Assembly (NCBI GenBank): GCA_018821535.1
Contig: JAHJLV010000016.1
Location: 1 to 64,000 of the forward strand
Source: Pseudomonadota bacterium
GTDB lineage: Bacteria > Desulfobacterota > Desulfobacteria > Desulfobacterales > Desulfobacteraceae
Reading direction: 5' to 3'
Length of the DNA: 64,000 bases
A program made the translations under genes and the position numbers. Of this stretch, positions 53,306 to 61,752 are shown piece after piece; the first letter of the stretch is position 1; every line of letters begins with the position of its first letter. The notes under the pieces were generated by a model. It did not search any database. It was given only the letters and a program-made list of their open reading frames with translations, and had not been told where the DNA came from.

Positions 53306-54691
53306 ATGGACCAGCATTCAACCCGCAGCCTAACACATGTATTACCGGATTTCAGGAATCAGAACGGATATCTGGAATTCTGTCTGGATCATGCGGCAGA
53401 AAACCTGGGCAAATACAAAAGCATATCCGATATCCAGAATGATCTGGCGAAAATAAATGTATATCCTCATATGAACATGCTGGAGCCGGTGAGGAATTTA
53501 TCCTTTCTGGAAGAAAAAAACATTTCCAGACAAGACTATATCAAAGCCTGGAGAAATATCGTTGAAGGCCGGGTATTTACCGAACATGCGGCTGCCGGAG
53601 AAGCTACCCGGCTCAAATTGTCCACAAAATATCTGATCAATATACCCAAAAATCAATCAGTTAAAAAAATAGCAGACATGCTCAGTCAGGAAAAAGGACA
53701 CCACATTACCGAAGAAATGGTTCGAAAAGAACTTTTCTGTGACCCGGCAGATCTTTTACCGATCTGTTTAGGGGTTCGCCATATGCTTCAGTTGTCGTAC
53801 GATATAATCAAACTCGCAACGCTGATGGGATATTCGCCCAAAGCGGTTCTTTCAAAACAGAAAATGCTGGTGATCTTGAATGAAGCGACCGCAGATATCA
53901 TCATGGATAAGTTTATCCGGCATCAGTTTTACGGATTTTCATACCGCAATGTCATGTTTATGATTCAAAAATCTTTTCATGGAATAAACATGAACGAAAA
54001 AGAAGTGTTTTATGACAAGACATCCCCCCTTCGCCTTCACAATCATGGACATATTGCCATATCGCAAACCCTGCCCTGCCAGATATTTTATATGGAACCC
54101 CATGGCGGCCGAAGATTTCTCAGCGATGACGAATTTGCCGCTATCCTCAAAACAACACAAATAAAAATTTCCTACAATATAGAAGACCTTGATTACCTGA
54201 CCGGTGCCATTGATGATAACACACTGGCCTTTGCAATTCAAAAAGGAGAACAGGGGTATGACATGGTAATGGAGGTGCTGCCCAACAACCCCATGGCGCC
54301 TCAGAAAGGGGGAATGGCCGCCTTTGACCCGATCCTGGGAAAAGATGTGATGATTGAAAGCTTTCAACTGGATGGTATAAAAAATCACCAGATAAAATTT
54401 TTAAACAAAAATGTAAATTACTTTCCCAATCCGTATACTGCCTGGAGCGCTGTAAAAAAACACGGTCTGAAACTGCATCCGGTGGTAAAAGACGGATATC
54501 TGTATTATCAGCCGGTTATCGGGGATATTAATTTTCTGGTGAAAACAGCTATTTTCATCAGAAAAAATGCAAGCCCCATAAAAGCATGGAAGTCTCCTGC
54601 AACTACCCCGGCAGCGATCAACTGCATGCGGCGCCAGGATCTGCAAAAGGGGTTTAAAGAATTGGCCGGACAATTTATTCATTTTCAGTAA
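53306..54691 (+). CDS. conserved protein of unknown function, 461 aa
   Basis: No named family recognised. Soluble, no signal. A segment HAAAGEATRLKLSTKYLI (about residues 92-110) resembles the Gly-rich nucleotide-binding loop of NTP-transferases, with the basic residue of GxxTRL, but the match is limited. LHNHGHIAISQTL (about 248-260) and KGGMAAFDPILGKDVM occur later. ATG at 53306 is chosen because AAGGAGG is 5 nt upstream; a frame start at 53225 is not needed. It precedes the cytidylate-kinase-like gene by 81 nt on the same strand, so the two may share a transcript. Confidence 0.7.
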   Translation: MDQHSTRSLTHVLPDFRNQNGYLEFCLDHAAENLGKYKSISDIQNDLAKINVYPHMNMLEPVRNLSFLEEKNISRQDYIKAWRNIVEGRVFTEHAAAGEATRLKLSTKYLINIPKNQSVKKIADMLSQEKGHHITEEMVRKELFCDPADLLPICLGVRHMLQLSYDIIKLATLMGYSPKAVLSKQKMLVILNEATADIIMDKFIRHQFYGFSYRNVMFMIQKSFHGINMNEKEVFYDKTSPLRLHNHGHIAISQTLPCQIFYMEPHGGRRFLSDDEFAAILKTTQIKISYNIEDLDYLTGAIDDNTLAFAIQKGEQGYDMVMEVLPNNPMAPQKGGMAAFDPILGKDVMIESFQLDGIKNHQIKFLNKNVNYFPNPYTAWSAVKKHGLKLHPVVKDGYLYYQPVIGDINFLVKTAIFIRKNASPIKAWKSPATTPAAINCMRRQDLQKGFKELAGQFIHFQ

Positions 54692-54772
54692 TTTGTTTGC
54701 AAGAAGGATGCGTTACAAAACACAAAAAAAACAAAAACTTAACACAAGAATATAAGAAAAAGGAGAACCAGA

Positions 54773-55519
54773 ATGAATCAGAAAATAGACCCGTCCGAAT
54801 ACAAGCCCGGATATTACAACAAAAAAAGATTGAATACCAAGGAATGGCTTGAGGGCAATATCCAGAAATGGATGCAGACCCAGGCCGAAAAAAAACCGGC
54901 AGCAACACCTGAGGAACTTCCAGCCAGCATCTGCTTTTCCCGGGAGATTGGTGTGGGTGCGCTGGAAATTGCCGATGCACTTGCCCAGATCCTTAACTTT
55001 CGCGTTATTGACCGGGAAATCATTGAACACATGGCCATTCAGGCCAACCTGACAGAAAAAGTCATTGAAATGTATGACGAGCGATATCCTGGAAAAATAA
55101 ATGAACTTTTCTCCATGCTGACGCTGGACAAGACCTTTATTAAAAGTGATTATGCCAGACAACTTGCAAAAACAGTTGCAGCCCTTTCAGGAATGGAACC
55201 CACCATTTTTGTCGGCAGGGGAACGCATTTGATTCTCCCCCGTCAGAGGATTTTATCTGTCCGCCTTGTCTGCAGCAAAGAGTTTCGGCTGAACCGGCTG
55301 GCAGGATTAATTGACAGCAGCCGTTCAGATCTTGAAAAAAAGGTCCGGATTATTGACAGCGAACAAAATGATTTTTTCAAAACCGTATACCAGAAAAAAA
55401 CACCGGAAAAAGAGGAGTTTGATCTGGTGATCTACAGAGATTTCTTTGATGATGCAGCCAAAATCGCCCGGATCATTGCCTGTGCCTATGAACAGCGATT
55501 CGGGAAAACTTCCGCCTGA
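54773..55519 (+). CDS. cytidylate-kinase-like family protein
   Basis: 248 aa. After a basic N-terminal extension of about 50 residues, the kinase-like domain has CFSREIGVGALEIADALAQIL in place of a P-loop, then VIDREIIEHMA, FVGRGTHLILP and RLVCSKEFRLNRLAGL (LID-type region). This is the Cytidylate_kin2 pattern (AAK-like), common in anaerobes. The typical GxxGxGK is replaced by REIGVGA, so ATP use is uncertain. AAGGAG is the ribosome-binding site. It may act with the upstream unknown protein. Confidence 0.85.
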   Translation: MNQKIDPSEYKPGYYNKKRLNTKEWLEGNIQKWMQTQAEKKPAATPEELPASICFSREIGVGALEIADALAQILNFRVIDREIIEHMAIQANLTEKVIEMYDERYPGKINELFSMLTLDKTFIKSDYARQLAKTVAALSGMEPTIFVGRGTHLILPRQRILSVRLVCSKEFRLNRLAGLIDSSRSDLEKKVRIIDSEQNDFFKTVYQKKTPEKEEFDLVIYRDFFDDAAKIARIIACAYEQRFGKTSA

Positions 55520-55543
55520 CAGCAGAGGTACTGCCGGGCAAAC

Positions 55544-55849
55544 TTAACATGAGCCGGATTTGCCTTTCCGGCTCATGTATTCATCCCACTCCACAGGAAG
55601 CATCTGCTTTTTTTTCGTATTGCATTCCTTGCAGCAGGGAACCACATTAAATTTTTCTGATTTACCCCCCCGGGCAAGGGGAACAATATGATCCATTGTC
55701 AGTTCTTTTGGCAAAAAACTGTTTTGACAATAATGGCAGATACCGGAGGAACGTTTCCGTTTCCACCACTGGGTCGCGCGCAGTTTTCTTGCCTTATCCC
55801 GTTCTTTTTTTAAAAAAGCGTCATCAATGGATAAAAAAAACGGTTCCAT
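55544..55849 (-). CDS. HNH endonuclease domain protein
   Basis: 101 aa. CHYCQNSFLPKELTMDHIVPLARGG holds the first CxxC and the DHIVPL HNH core, and CCKECNTKKK is the second zinc pair with the terminal N. Small HNH proteins of this shape are common bacterial genes; in some genomes they follow era. Target unknown. It starts 4 nt after the era stop, as last gene of the his-engB-era operon. Confidence 0.88.
   Translation of the reverse strand: MEPFFLSIDDAFLKKERDKARKLRATQWWKRKRSSGICHYCQNSFLPKELTMDHIVPLARGGKSEKFNVVPCCKECNTKKKQMLPVEWDEYMSRKGKSGSC
55547..55578. terminator. 12-bp perfect hairpin between convergent genes
   Basis: ACATGAGCCGGA (55547-55558) and TCCGGCTCATGT (55567-55578) form a 12-bp stem with an 8-nt loop, at the 3' ends of two convergent genes. 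There is no T run on either side, so it may be an mRNA stabiliser or factor-dependent terminator rather than an intrinsic one. Confidence 0.4.
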
Positions 55850-55853
55850 AGGG

Positions 55854-56756
55854 CTAATACCCGAACTCAGTCAAGATTCTTGCATTGCTTACCCAGTCTT
55901 TGGTGACCTTGACAAATAATTTAAGCAGCACTTTGCGGCCGGTCATCTCTTCGATGTCCTTTCTTGCCTTTGCCCCGATCTTTGTCAGCATGGCCCCTCG
56001 TTTTCCGATAATGATCCCTTTTTGAGAATCCCGGACCACATGGATGCTGGCATGAATGACAATCAGTCTTTTTTCAACCTCAAAGGCATCCACTGTAACA
56101 GCGCTTGAATACGGAATCTCCATCCCGGTCATCCGGAAGACCTTTTCCCGGATAATCTCCTTGACCAGAAATTTTTCAGACACATCTGTAAAGGTCTCAT
56201 CCGGATATAGTTTCGGGCTCACCGGAAGTACCTTTTCCACTTCTGCAATCAGATTTTTGACCTGAATATCTTTTTGGGCAGACACCGGGACAATGGCCCT
56301 GAATTCATGCAGGGTCTGAAACTCTTCCACCAGTTCAAAAACCTTTGCTTTTTTAACCAGGTCAATTTTATTCAAGGCAAGGATGACTGTTTTTTGAGTT
56401 TTTTTCAACTGGGATATAATCAGTTTTTCTGCTGAAAAATTCCGGGACGCCGCATCCACCATAAACAAAATAACATCCACATCCTCAACCGCCATTAACG
56501 CCTGATCCACAATCCGTTTATTCAAAAGATTTTTTGATTTATGAATTCCCGGCGTATCCACAAAAATAATCTGTGAAGACGCAAAATTTACAATACCCAG
56601 AATTCTGTCCCGGGTGGTCTGGGGTTTATTGGACGTAATGGAAATCTTCTGACCCAGAACCTGATTCAATAATGTGGATTTTCCGGCATTGGGCGCACCG
56701 ATAATAGCGACAAAACCGGCCCGGAAAGTATCTGATATGTTTTTTTCAGTTGTCAT
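55854..56756 (-). CDS. era: GTPase Era
   Basis: 300 aa. G1 GAPNAGKSTLLN (about 20-31), G2 with TTRDRI, G3 DTPG, G4 NKID, and G5 SAQ, then a C-terminal KH domain with GKRGAMLTKIGAKARKDIEEM (shortened). It binds 16S rRNA and helps 30S assembly. Its 3' neighbour is the HNH gene; the start overlaps engB by 4 nt. Confidence 0.96.
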   Translation of the reverse strand: MTTEKNISDTFRAGFVAIIGAPNAGKSTLLNQVLGQKISITSNKPQTTRDRILGIVNFASSQIIFVDTPGIHKSKNLLNKRIVDQALMAVEDVDVILFMVDAASRNFSAEKLIISQLKKTQKTVILALNKIDLVKKAKVFELVEEFQTLHEFRAIVPVSAQKDIQVKNLIAEVEKVLPVSPKLYPDETFTDVSEKFLVKEIIREKVFRMTGMEIPYSSAVTVDAFEVEKRLIVIHASIHVVRDSQKGIIIGKRGAMLTKIGAKARKDIEEMTGRKVLLKLFVKVTKDWVSNARILTEFGY

Positions 56757-57346
56757 GATGTAATTCCACCAATAAGGCTTTCAATTTCCTCCCAGATAGA
56801 ATCCCGTCCCTGTCGGGTCTTGGCCGAAAACAGGATGACACCATCTGGTTCACATTTCAGGCTGGCGCAGATCGCTGCCTGCCGTTTCTTCTGCTGGGTT
56901 TTGGACAGTTTATCCGCTTTGGTCAGAATCACCAGATACGGCATCTGATGTTCTTCCAGCCAGGTGACCATATCAAATTCTTCTGTTTCCGGATCTCTGC
57001 GGATATCAATCAGCAGAACCAAGCCGCGAAGATTGGACCGGCCTGAAAGATATGCATTAATCATGGGCTGCCACTGCTCCCTGATTTTTTTGGACACCTT
57101 TGCATATCCATACCCCGGAAGATCCACAAAAGACAGTATTTCATTCACTGAAAAAAAATTGATCAACTGGGTGCATCCGGGTTTTGAGCTCGTCTTGACC
57201 ATATCCCTGCGCTGAATCAACGTATTGATCAGAGAAGATTTTCCCACATTGGAGCGGCCTGCAAAAGCAATTTCCGGAAGATCATGTTCCGCATATTGAA
57301 CCGGCTTTACCGCACTTTTAATAAATTCTACTGTTTTAATTATCAT
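56753..57346 (-). CDS. engB: ribosome-biogenesis GTPase EngB (YihA/YsxC)
   Basis: 197 aa. G1 GRSNVGKSSLIN, G3 DLPGYG, G4 TKADK, and G5 SAKT, the usual arrangement. It is needed for 50S assembly. Overlaps the era start by 4 nt and its own start meets the aminotransferase stop at 57346, so the three genes are coupled. Confidence 0.95.
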   Translation of the reverse strand: MIIKTVEFIKSAVKPVQYAEHDLPEIAFAGRSNVGKSSLINTLIQRRDMVKTSSKPGCTQLINFFSVNEILSFVDLPGYGYAKVSKKIREQWQPMINAYLSGRSNLRGLVLLIDIRRDPETEEFDMVTWLEEHQMPYLVILTKADKLSKTQQKKRQAAICASLKCEPDGVILFSAKTRQGRDSIWEEIESLIGGITS

Positions 57347-58500
57347 TATTTTGTCTTTAAATAGCCTTCCAGTCTGTCTAAACCTGTTTTCAGATTTTCC
57401 ATGGAATTTGCGTATGAAAACCGAAGATAGCCTTCTCCGTTTTTTCCAAAATCAATTCCGGGCGTGACCCCTACATGGGCATTTTCCAGTATATCCAGGG
57501 CCAGCGCATAAGAATCCTGTGAAATATGCGTTGCATTCACAAAAACATAAAACGCCCCTGTAGGCTCCACATCAATTCTGAACCCCATATTCCTGAGCCG
57601 GTCAATAACATAACGCCTTCGTTTATTATATATTTCGCGCATCTTTGCGGTATCCTGCCCGGCATTTTTCAATACCGCCGCCCCTGCAAGCTGTGCAATG
57701 GAATTGGCACAGATAAAAAAATTCTGCTGCAGAACCTGCAGCGCTCTGATATATTCCGGCGGTGCAATCAAATACCCCAGACGGAGTCCGGTCATGGCAA
57801 ACAGCTTTGAAAACCCGTTCAGCAAAAATGCCTTATCCGTGAACTCAAAAATGGAATGTTCTTTTCCTTCGTACACCAGTCCGTGATATATTTCGTCGGA
57901 AATCACATACAGCCCATGCGCATCAGCAATATCTGCAATCTGTCGCATCCTTTTTTCCGGTATGACACTGCCGGTGGGATTGGACGGAGAATTAATAAAG
58001 ATTGCCCGGGTTTTTGACGTGATTTTTTCTTCAATCGCCTCAGGCGTATAAATAAATCCTTCTTTTTCAAAAACCGGCACAGTCACCGGAATCCCCTGGA
58101 CATAATTGATGAAATTCGCATAACAGGCATAATGCGGGTCTGAAATGATGATTTCATCTCCCGGATTTACCAGGGCTGAAAACAAAAGCAGCATGGCCGG
58201 TGAGGTTCCGGATGTCACCAGAATCCGGCCCGGATCAATGATCGTATGATACGTGGTTTTATGATAGTCACTGATGGCCTGCCGAAGCCGGATATCTCCG
58301 AGGCTGTGGGTATAATTTGTCTCGTTGGCCGCAAGCGCCTCCATGGTGGCCTGATTCACGCATTCAGGAACCTTGAAATCCGGCTGGCCAATCTCCATGT
58401 GTATCACATCAATGCCCTGAGCTTCCATCTTTTGGATTTTCTCAAGGATTTCCATCACAATAAACGGCGTGATGGCATTGCACCGGTCAGCGGGCTGCAT
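57346..58500 (-). CDS. class I/II PLP-dependent aminotransferase
   Basis: 384 aa fold-type I enzyme. N-terminal block VIHMEIGQPDFKVPE, the cofactor loop SGTSPAMLLLF, SDPHYACYANF, ISDEIYHGLVYEG, and the PLP Lys in LNGFSKLFAMTGLRLGY (about residue 232). Probably an aspartate- or aromatic-type aminotransferase; being next to hisG/hisI is suggestive of a histidinol-phosphate-type role, but the sequence does not look like HisC. Substrate unresolved. Operon hisI-hisG-this-engB-era. Confidence 0.88.
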   Translation of the reverse strand: MQPADRCNAITPFIVMEILEKIQKMEAQGIDVIHMEIGQPDFKVPECVNQATMEALAANETNYTHSLGDIRLRQAISDYHKTTYHTIIDPGRILVTSGTSPAMLLLFSALVNPGDEIIISDPHYACYANFINYVQGIPVTVPVFEKEGFIYTPEAIEEKITSKTRAIFINSPSNPTGSVIPEKRMRQIADIADAHGLYVISDEIYHGLVYEGKEHSIFEFTDKAFLLNGFSKLFAMTGLRLGYLIAPPEYIRALQVLQQNFFICANSIAQLAGAAVLKNAGQDTAKMREIYNKRRRYVIDRLRNMGFRIDVEPTGAFYVFVNATHISQDSYALALDILENAHVGVTPGIDFGKNGEGYLRFSYANSMENLKTGLDRLEGYLKTK

Positions 58501-58511
58501 TGATCATCCCT

Positions 58512-59387
58512 TTACAGCACCTTGTTCAGGGCATACTCGATAATGCCTTCTGCGCCGGCCTTAAGCAGTTTGGGAATCAAATCCCGCACAATCTCTGAAT
58601 TCACAACACTTTCCACAGAAAACCAGTCAGACTTGTACAGATGTGCAACAGTCGGGCCATTCAGGCTGGGCAGAAGTTTAACAATCTCTTCAATTTTATT
58701 TTCAGGCACATTCATTTTAATGCCCACCATTTTATTGGCTGCCAGGGCAGACTGAAGCAGCAGGGCAATCTGTTCAATTTTTTCTCTTTTTACCGGATCT
58801 TTCCAGGCGGTCCTGTTCGCAATCAGCTGGGTATTGGTTGCCATGACCTCATGAATCACTCTTAAATTATGCGCCCGGATGGTGCTTTCGGTTTCTGTGA
58901 TCTCCACGATAGCATCGGCAAGCCCTGAAACAATTTTTGCCTCTGTGGCGCCCCAGGAAAATTTTACTTTCACATCAATATTTCGCTGCTCAAAAAACCG
59001 CTTTGTGAACTGCACAAGCTCTGTGGAAATTGTCTTGCCTCTCAGATCCTCCAGGGTATGAATCGAAGAATCACCGGCAACGGCAATCACCCACCGTGCA
59101 GGCCGGGCGCTGACTTTTGAATAAATCAGATCCGCCACCACGTGCACATCTGATCCATGTTCTGCAATCCAGTCCAGCCCGGTCAATCCGACATCGATTA
59201 TGCCGCTTTCCACATTGATGGACATTTCCTGAGCCCGGCACAAGGCGCATTCAATGGTTTCATCATTAATTGACGGGAAATAACTTCTTCCATTCACGCC
59301 GATTTTCCATCCAGACTGCTGGAAAAGATTAATTGTTGCGTTCTGAAGACTTCCTTTTGGAATGCCCAGTGTAAGTATTTTTTTCAT
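58512..59387 (-). CDS. hisG: ATP phosphoribosyltransferase (long-form HisG)
   Basis: 291 aa. Opens LTLGIPKGSLQNATINLF; DVGLTGLDWIAEHGSD and EIVDAIVEITETEST-like ADAIVEITETEST form the PRPP-binding region, and the C-terminal 75 residues (NVPENKIEEIVKLLPSLNGPTVAHL, shortened) are the ACT-like histidine-binding domain of the long form. It catalyses ATP + PRPP to phosphoribosyl-ATP, the first step of histidine synthesis, inhibited by histidine. Its start overlaps the hisI stop. Confidence 0.96.
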   Translation of the reverse strand: MKKILTLGIPKGSLQNATINLFQQSGWKIGVNGRSYFPSINDETIECALCRAQEMSINVESGIIDVGLTGLDWIAEHGSDVHVVADLIYSKVSARPARWVIAVAGDSSIHTLEDLRGKTISTELVQFTKRFFEQRNIDVKVKFSWGATEAKIVSGLADAIVEITETESTIRAHNLRVIHEVMATNTQLIANRTAWKDPVKREKIEQIALLLQSALAANKMVGIKMNVPENKIEEIVKLLPSLNGPTVAHLYKSDWFSVESVVNSEIVRDLIPKLLKAGAEGIIEYALNKVL

Positions 59388-59761
59388 TATTTATATACCT
59401 TTTCAGGGTCAAAAATTATAGGTTCAACAATTTTCAACTCATTGTTTTCAATTTTGGAAAAAAAACAGCTTTTATATCCTTTGTGACAGGCAGCACCCCC
59501 CACCTGATCCACTTTCAAAAGAACTGTATCCTTATCGCAATCCACCCGGATTTCCTTTACCTGCTGCATATGTCCGGAGGTTTCCCCTTTTTTCCATAAT
59601 TCATTTCTGGACCGGCTGTAATATGTGGCATAGCCGCTTTTTAATGTTTCATCAAATGACTTCTGGTTCATATAGGCCAGCATCAGGACCTCACCGGTTT
59701 TATAGTCCTGTGCAATGGCGGGTATCAGGCCGCCGGTTTTTTCAAAATCAAGCAGTATCAT
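59387..59761 (-). CDS. hisI: phosphoribosyl-AMP cyclohydrolase
   Basis: 124 aa, separate from HisE. Zn-binding features: [29 protein letters not shown] contains the conserved Asp and Cys/His ligands (shortened). [31 protein letters not shown] is the family core. It opens the purine ring of phosphoribosyl-AMP in histidine synthesis, and shares a transcript with hisG. First gene of this operon; the upstream 100 nt have only weak promoter-like hexamers. Confidence 0.95.
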   Translation of the reverse strand: MILLDFEKTGGLIPAIAQDYKTGEVLMLAYMNQKSFDETLKSGYATYYSRSRNELWKKGETSGHMQQVKEIRVDCDKDTVLLKVDQVGGAACHKGYKSCFFSKIENNELKIVEPIIFDPEKVYK

Positions 59762-59864
59762 GACAGATTATCTTCCTTAACGTTAATTATAGAACCAATA
59801 TAAATAACCGATATCGTTCAAAAAGTCAAATTCATATTCAAGTGGGGCGGGTCGAAGGTTTTAT

Positions 59865-60095
59865 TTATTTTTTTTCATTTGCGATTGCTTTTTCAAGGGC
59901 AGCAACAAACATCGGCAGATGAATGGCGTATTTCAGCGCCACATCATGGAGAGTCATGAAAAGAGACGTACAGCAGATACATTCGCCAGCCTGCTCATCA
60001 AATGATTCAAACACCGCAATGGTGTCCTGGCAGGCCGATACCACATCCAGAACAGTCATTCCCGGATGGATATGCAGGACAGGATTTTGGGTCAT
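59865..60095 (-). CDS. small CICC protein (DUF1858-like) of the Se/S cluster
   Basis: 76 aa. The N-terminal LHIHPGMTVLDVVSACQDTIAVF resembles the DUF1858/ScdA-N fold seen near redox enzymes; ECICCTSLF holds a CxCC that may form a disulfide or carry a sulfur/selenium atom. Overlaps the upstream gene by 4 nt (ATGA), as last gene of the yedE cluster. The family assignment is tentative. Confidence 0.65.
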   Translation of the reverse strand: MTQNPVLHIHPGMTVLDVVSACQDTIAVFESFDEQAGECICCTSLFMTLHDVALKYAIHLPMFVAALEKAIANEKK

Positions 60096-60955
60096 GGCGC
60101 ATCCTTTAAAACCTTTCTTACAGCTTCAGGGATTTTGGCAATAATTTGCGCAATCTGGGTGGCGGGTGTGGGGCAGGCTGCAAGACCTGCCAGGCGGTTG
60201 ATTTTTGCACCGGCAAGGGCAGCGTCCGGAATGTCCATGCCGACAGAGATCAGGGCTGACACAATTCCCGTGAGCGTATCTCCAGTGCCGCCAATGGCTT
60301 CCATGGCTTCTGTGGACGGCCCGTCAACCGAAGACAGCAACCCTGTCTGATCCATGATATAATCGGTGGCGCCTTTAACCAGCAGATATCTTGCAGCATT
60401 GTCATGCTGATACGCCCTTTGGACCAGATCCGGCACTGTATTGTCAGTATGCAGGATAAACCCGCGGGTGTAAAAAGGATGGGGAGCATCCTCATCCGCC
60501 AGGAATGCCAGCTCCCCGGCATCGGGTGTGAACAGGTCATAGTCAGCGGCCTGGCCGCTCATCTTGGCGGCATACATGAATCCCGCATCTGCAATCATGA
60601 CAGGCCTGTTTTCAAGGTCTGTCAATTTAAACAGAACCCGGTTGTGCCAGTCCACATCCGGCTGCAGATAATGGAAGACAATGGTCTCAATGCCGGATAA
60701 TGCATGGTCATGGACAAGGTGATGATAAATTTTCCGGCTGCCGCTGCCAAGACCGATATCCCCGGCCAGAAACGCCGTTATTTCGGATTTTCCAAATATC
60801 GAAAGGGTCTGGAAAGCCGCACCGATCAGGGCGGATGTGCCCCGGTTCACCGGAATGTGCTGCCCGTTGATCACCACCTGGTCACCGCTCAGACAAACCT
60901 GGCCAACCGTCAGATCAAATGTCAGATCCGGGACGGTTCCTACAACAGCAAGCAT
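60092..60955 (-). CDS. ribokinase-fold protein, NAD(P)H-hydrate dehydratase-like
   Basis: 287 aa. C-terminal part carries IADAGFMYAAKMSG, TPDAGELAFLAD and GGTGDTLTGIVSAL, the motifs of ADP/ATP-dependent NAD(P)H-hydrate dehydratase (YjeF C-terminal/ribokinase superfamily), with the catalytic Asp in GGTGDT. The N-terminal 60 residues differ from standard YjeF. Here it lies inside a YedE/TusA/DUF3343 cluster, overlapping neighbours by 16 nt and 4 nt, so the real substrate may not be NAD(P)H hydrate. That is an inference. Confidence 0.75.
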   Translation of the reverse strand: MLAVVGTVPDLTFDLTVGQVCLSGDQVVINGQHIPVNRGTSALIGAAFQTLSIFGKSEITAFLAGDIGLGSGSRKIYHHLVHDHALSGIETIVFHYLQPDVDWHNRVLFKLTDLENRPVMIADAGFMYAAKMSGQAADYDLFTPDAGELAFLADEDAPHPFYTRGFILHTDNTVPDLVQRAYQHDNAARYLLVKGATDYIMDQTGLLSSVDGPSTEAMEAIGGTGDTLTGIVSALISVGMDIPDAALAGAKINRLAGLAACPTPATQIAQIIAKIPEAVRKVLKDAP

Positions 60956-61497
60956 TGTTTGTGCATCTCCTCAAAGGCCAGACCCAGAGCATATCCGCAC
61001 AGCGTATGTCCGATATCCAGGGGCCGGGGTGATTCCGAAAGTGTTTTACCGACCATTTCAGCGGCAAGATACGGCACATCCGGACATCCGCCGCCGGAGA
61101 TATTAACGATGCTCCGGGTCTTTTTTTCAATGGTCAGTTTCATATTGGCAGCCCTCACCATGAGAAAATCCCCAAAATCCTTAATCTGGAACAGATCAAC
61201 CGGTTTCAGAAGCGGGCCGGTTACCGGAACCACCTGCAGGGGTTTGATATCAAATCCTTCCAGAAGCCGGAGGATGTTGAGCTGTTCAATCAGGGGAAAT
61301 TCCACCACCAGATCACAGCCGGTCTGTATCTCCGGCGGCGGACCCATGACCCGGATATCCCATCCTTCTGATCTGAGACGCTTTTCCGCCTGGATCACGT
61401 CACTTGTGTGTTCAAACACCAGAATCCCGAGGCCTGCCCGGGATCCTGATTCATGACGGGGGATATCCTTTTTTTTAAATAAACTGAAGTTAAACAA
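60940..61497 (-). CDS. DUF3343 (putative Se/S carrier) protein with C-terminal extension
   Basis: 185 aa. The DUF3343 part (about 20-100) runs GILVFEHTSDVIQAEKRLR ... GCDLVVEF, the latter Cys being the conserved carrier position; DUF3343 is annotated as a putative Se/S-carrier fold. A C-terminal half contains NISGGGCPDVPYLAAEM, a second Cys in a Gly loop, and a helical end. It begins at TTG (61497) with AGGA 12 nt upstream. Located between TusA-like and ribokinase-fold genes; overlaps the latter by 16 nt. Confidence 0.8.
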   Translation of the reverse strand: MFNFSLFKKKDIPRHESGSRAGLGILVFEHTSDVIQAEKRLRSEGWDIRVMGPPPEIQTGCDLVVEFPLIEQLNILRLLEGFDIKPLQVVPVTGPLLKPVDLFQIKDFGDFLMVRAANMKLTIEKKTRSIVNISGGGCPDVPYLAAEMVGKTLSESPRPLDIGHTLCGYALGLAFEEMHKQCLLL

Positions 61498-61517
61498 AAA
61501 TTCTGTGTCCTGAAAGT

Positions 61518-61736
61518 TTAATTCCGGGTAATGGTCAGCCGGTATTCATCGTCTTTCCGGTTGATATCCTTTACCGTGCAGTTTTTGCTTTCCGCTGCCC
61601 GGGATACATTTTCCATGGATGCATCCGTATCCACCAGAACAATGAGTTCTCTGTCGGCAGATGTTTTGATCGCGTTCATGAACATGAGTACCGGCTGAGG
61701 GCAGGAAAGCCCTCTTGCATCGACTGTGGTTGCCAT
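61518..61736 (-). CDS. TusA/YedF-like sulfur (selenium) carrier
   Basis: 72 aa, single TusA-fold domain. The family Cys is in ARGLSCPQPVLMF, the CPxP motif, which carries a persulfide or perselenide. ATG at 61736 has GGAGG 8 nt upstream; a longer frame exists but lacks sense. It lies directly after yedE (16 nt) and before DUF3343, an arrangement known for YedE/YedF pairs. Confidence 0.88.
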   Translation of the reverse strand: MATTVDARGLSCPQPVLMFMNAIKTSADRELIVLVDTDASMENVSRAAESKNCTVKDINRKDDEYRLTITRN

Positions 61737-61752
61737 AATATATTTATCCTCC

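Noticed and set aside
55547-55578. Intrinsic terminator shared by the kinase-like and HNH genes
   Set aside because: The stem is perfect but there is no T run in either direction; kept only as a hairpin with low confidence.
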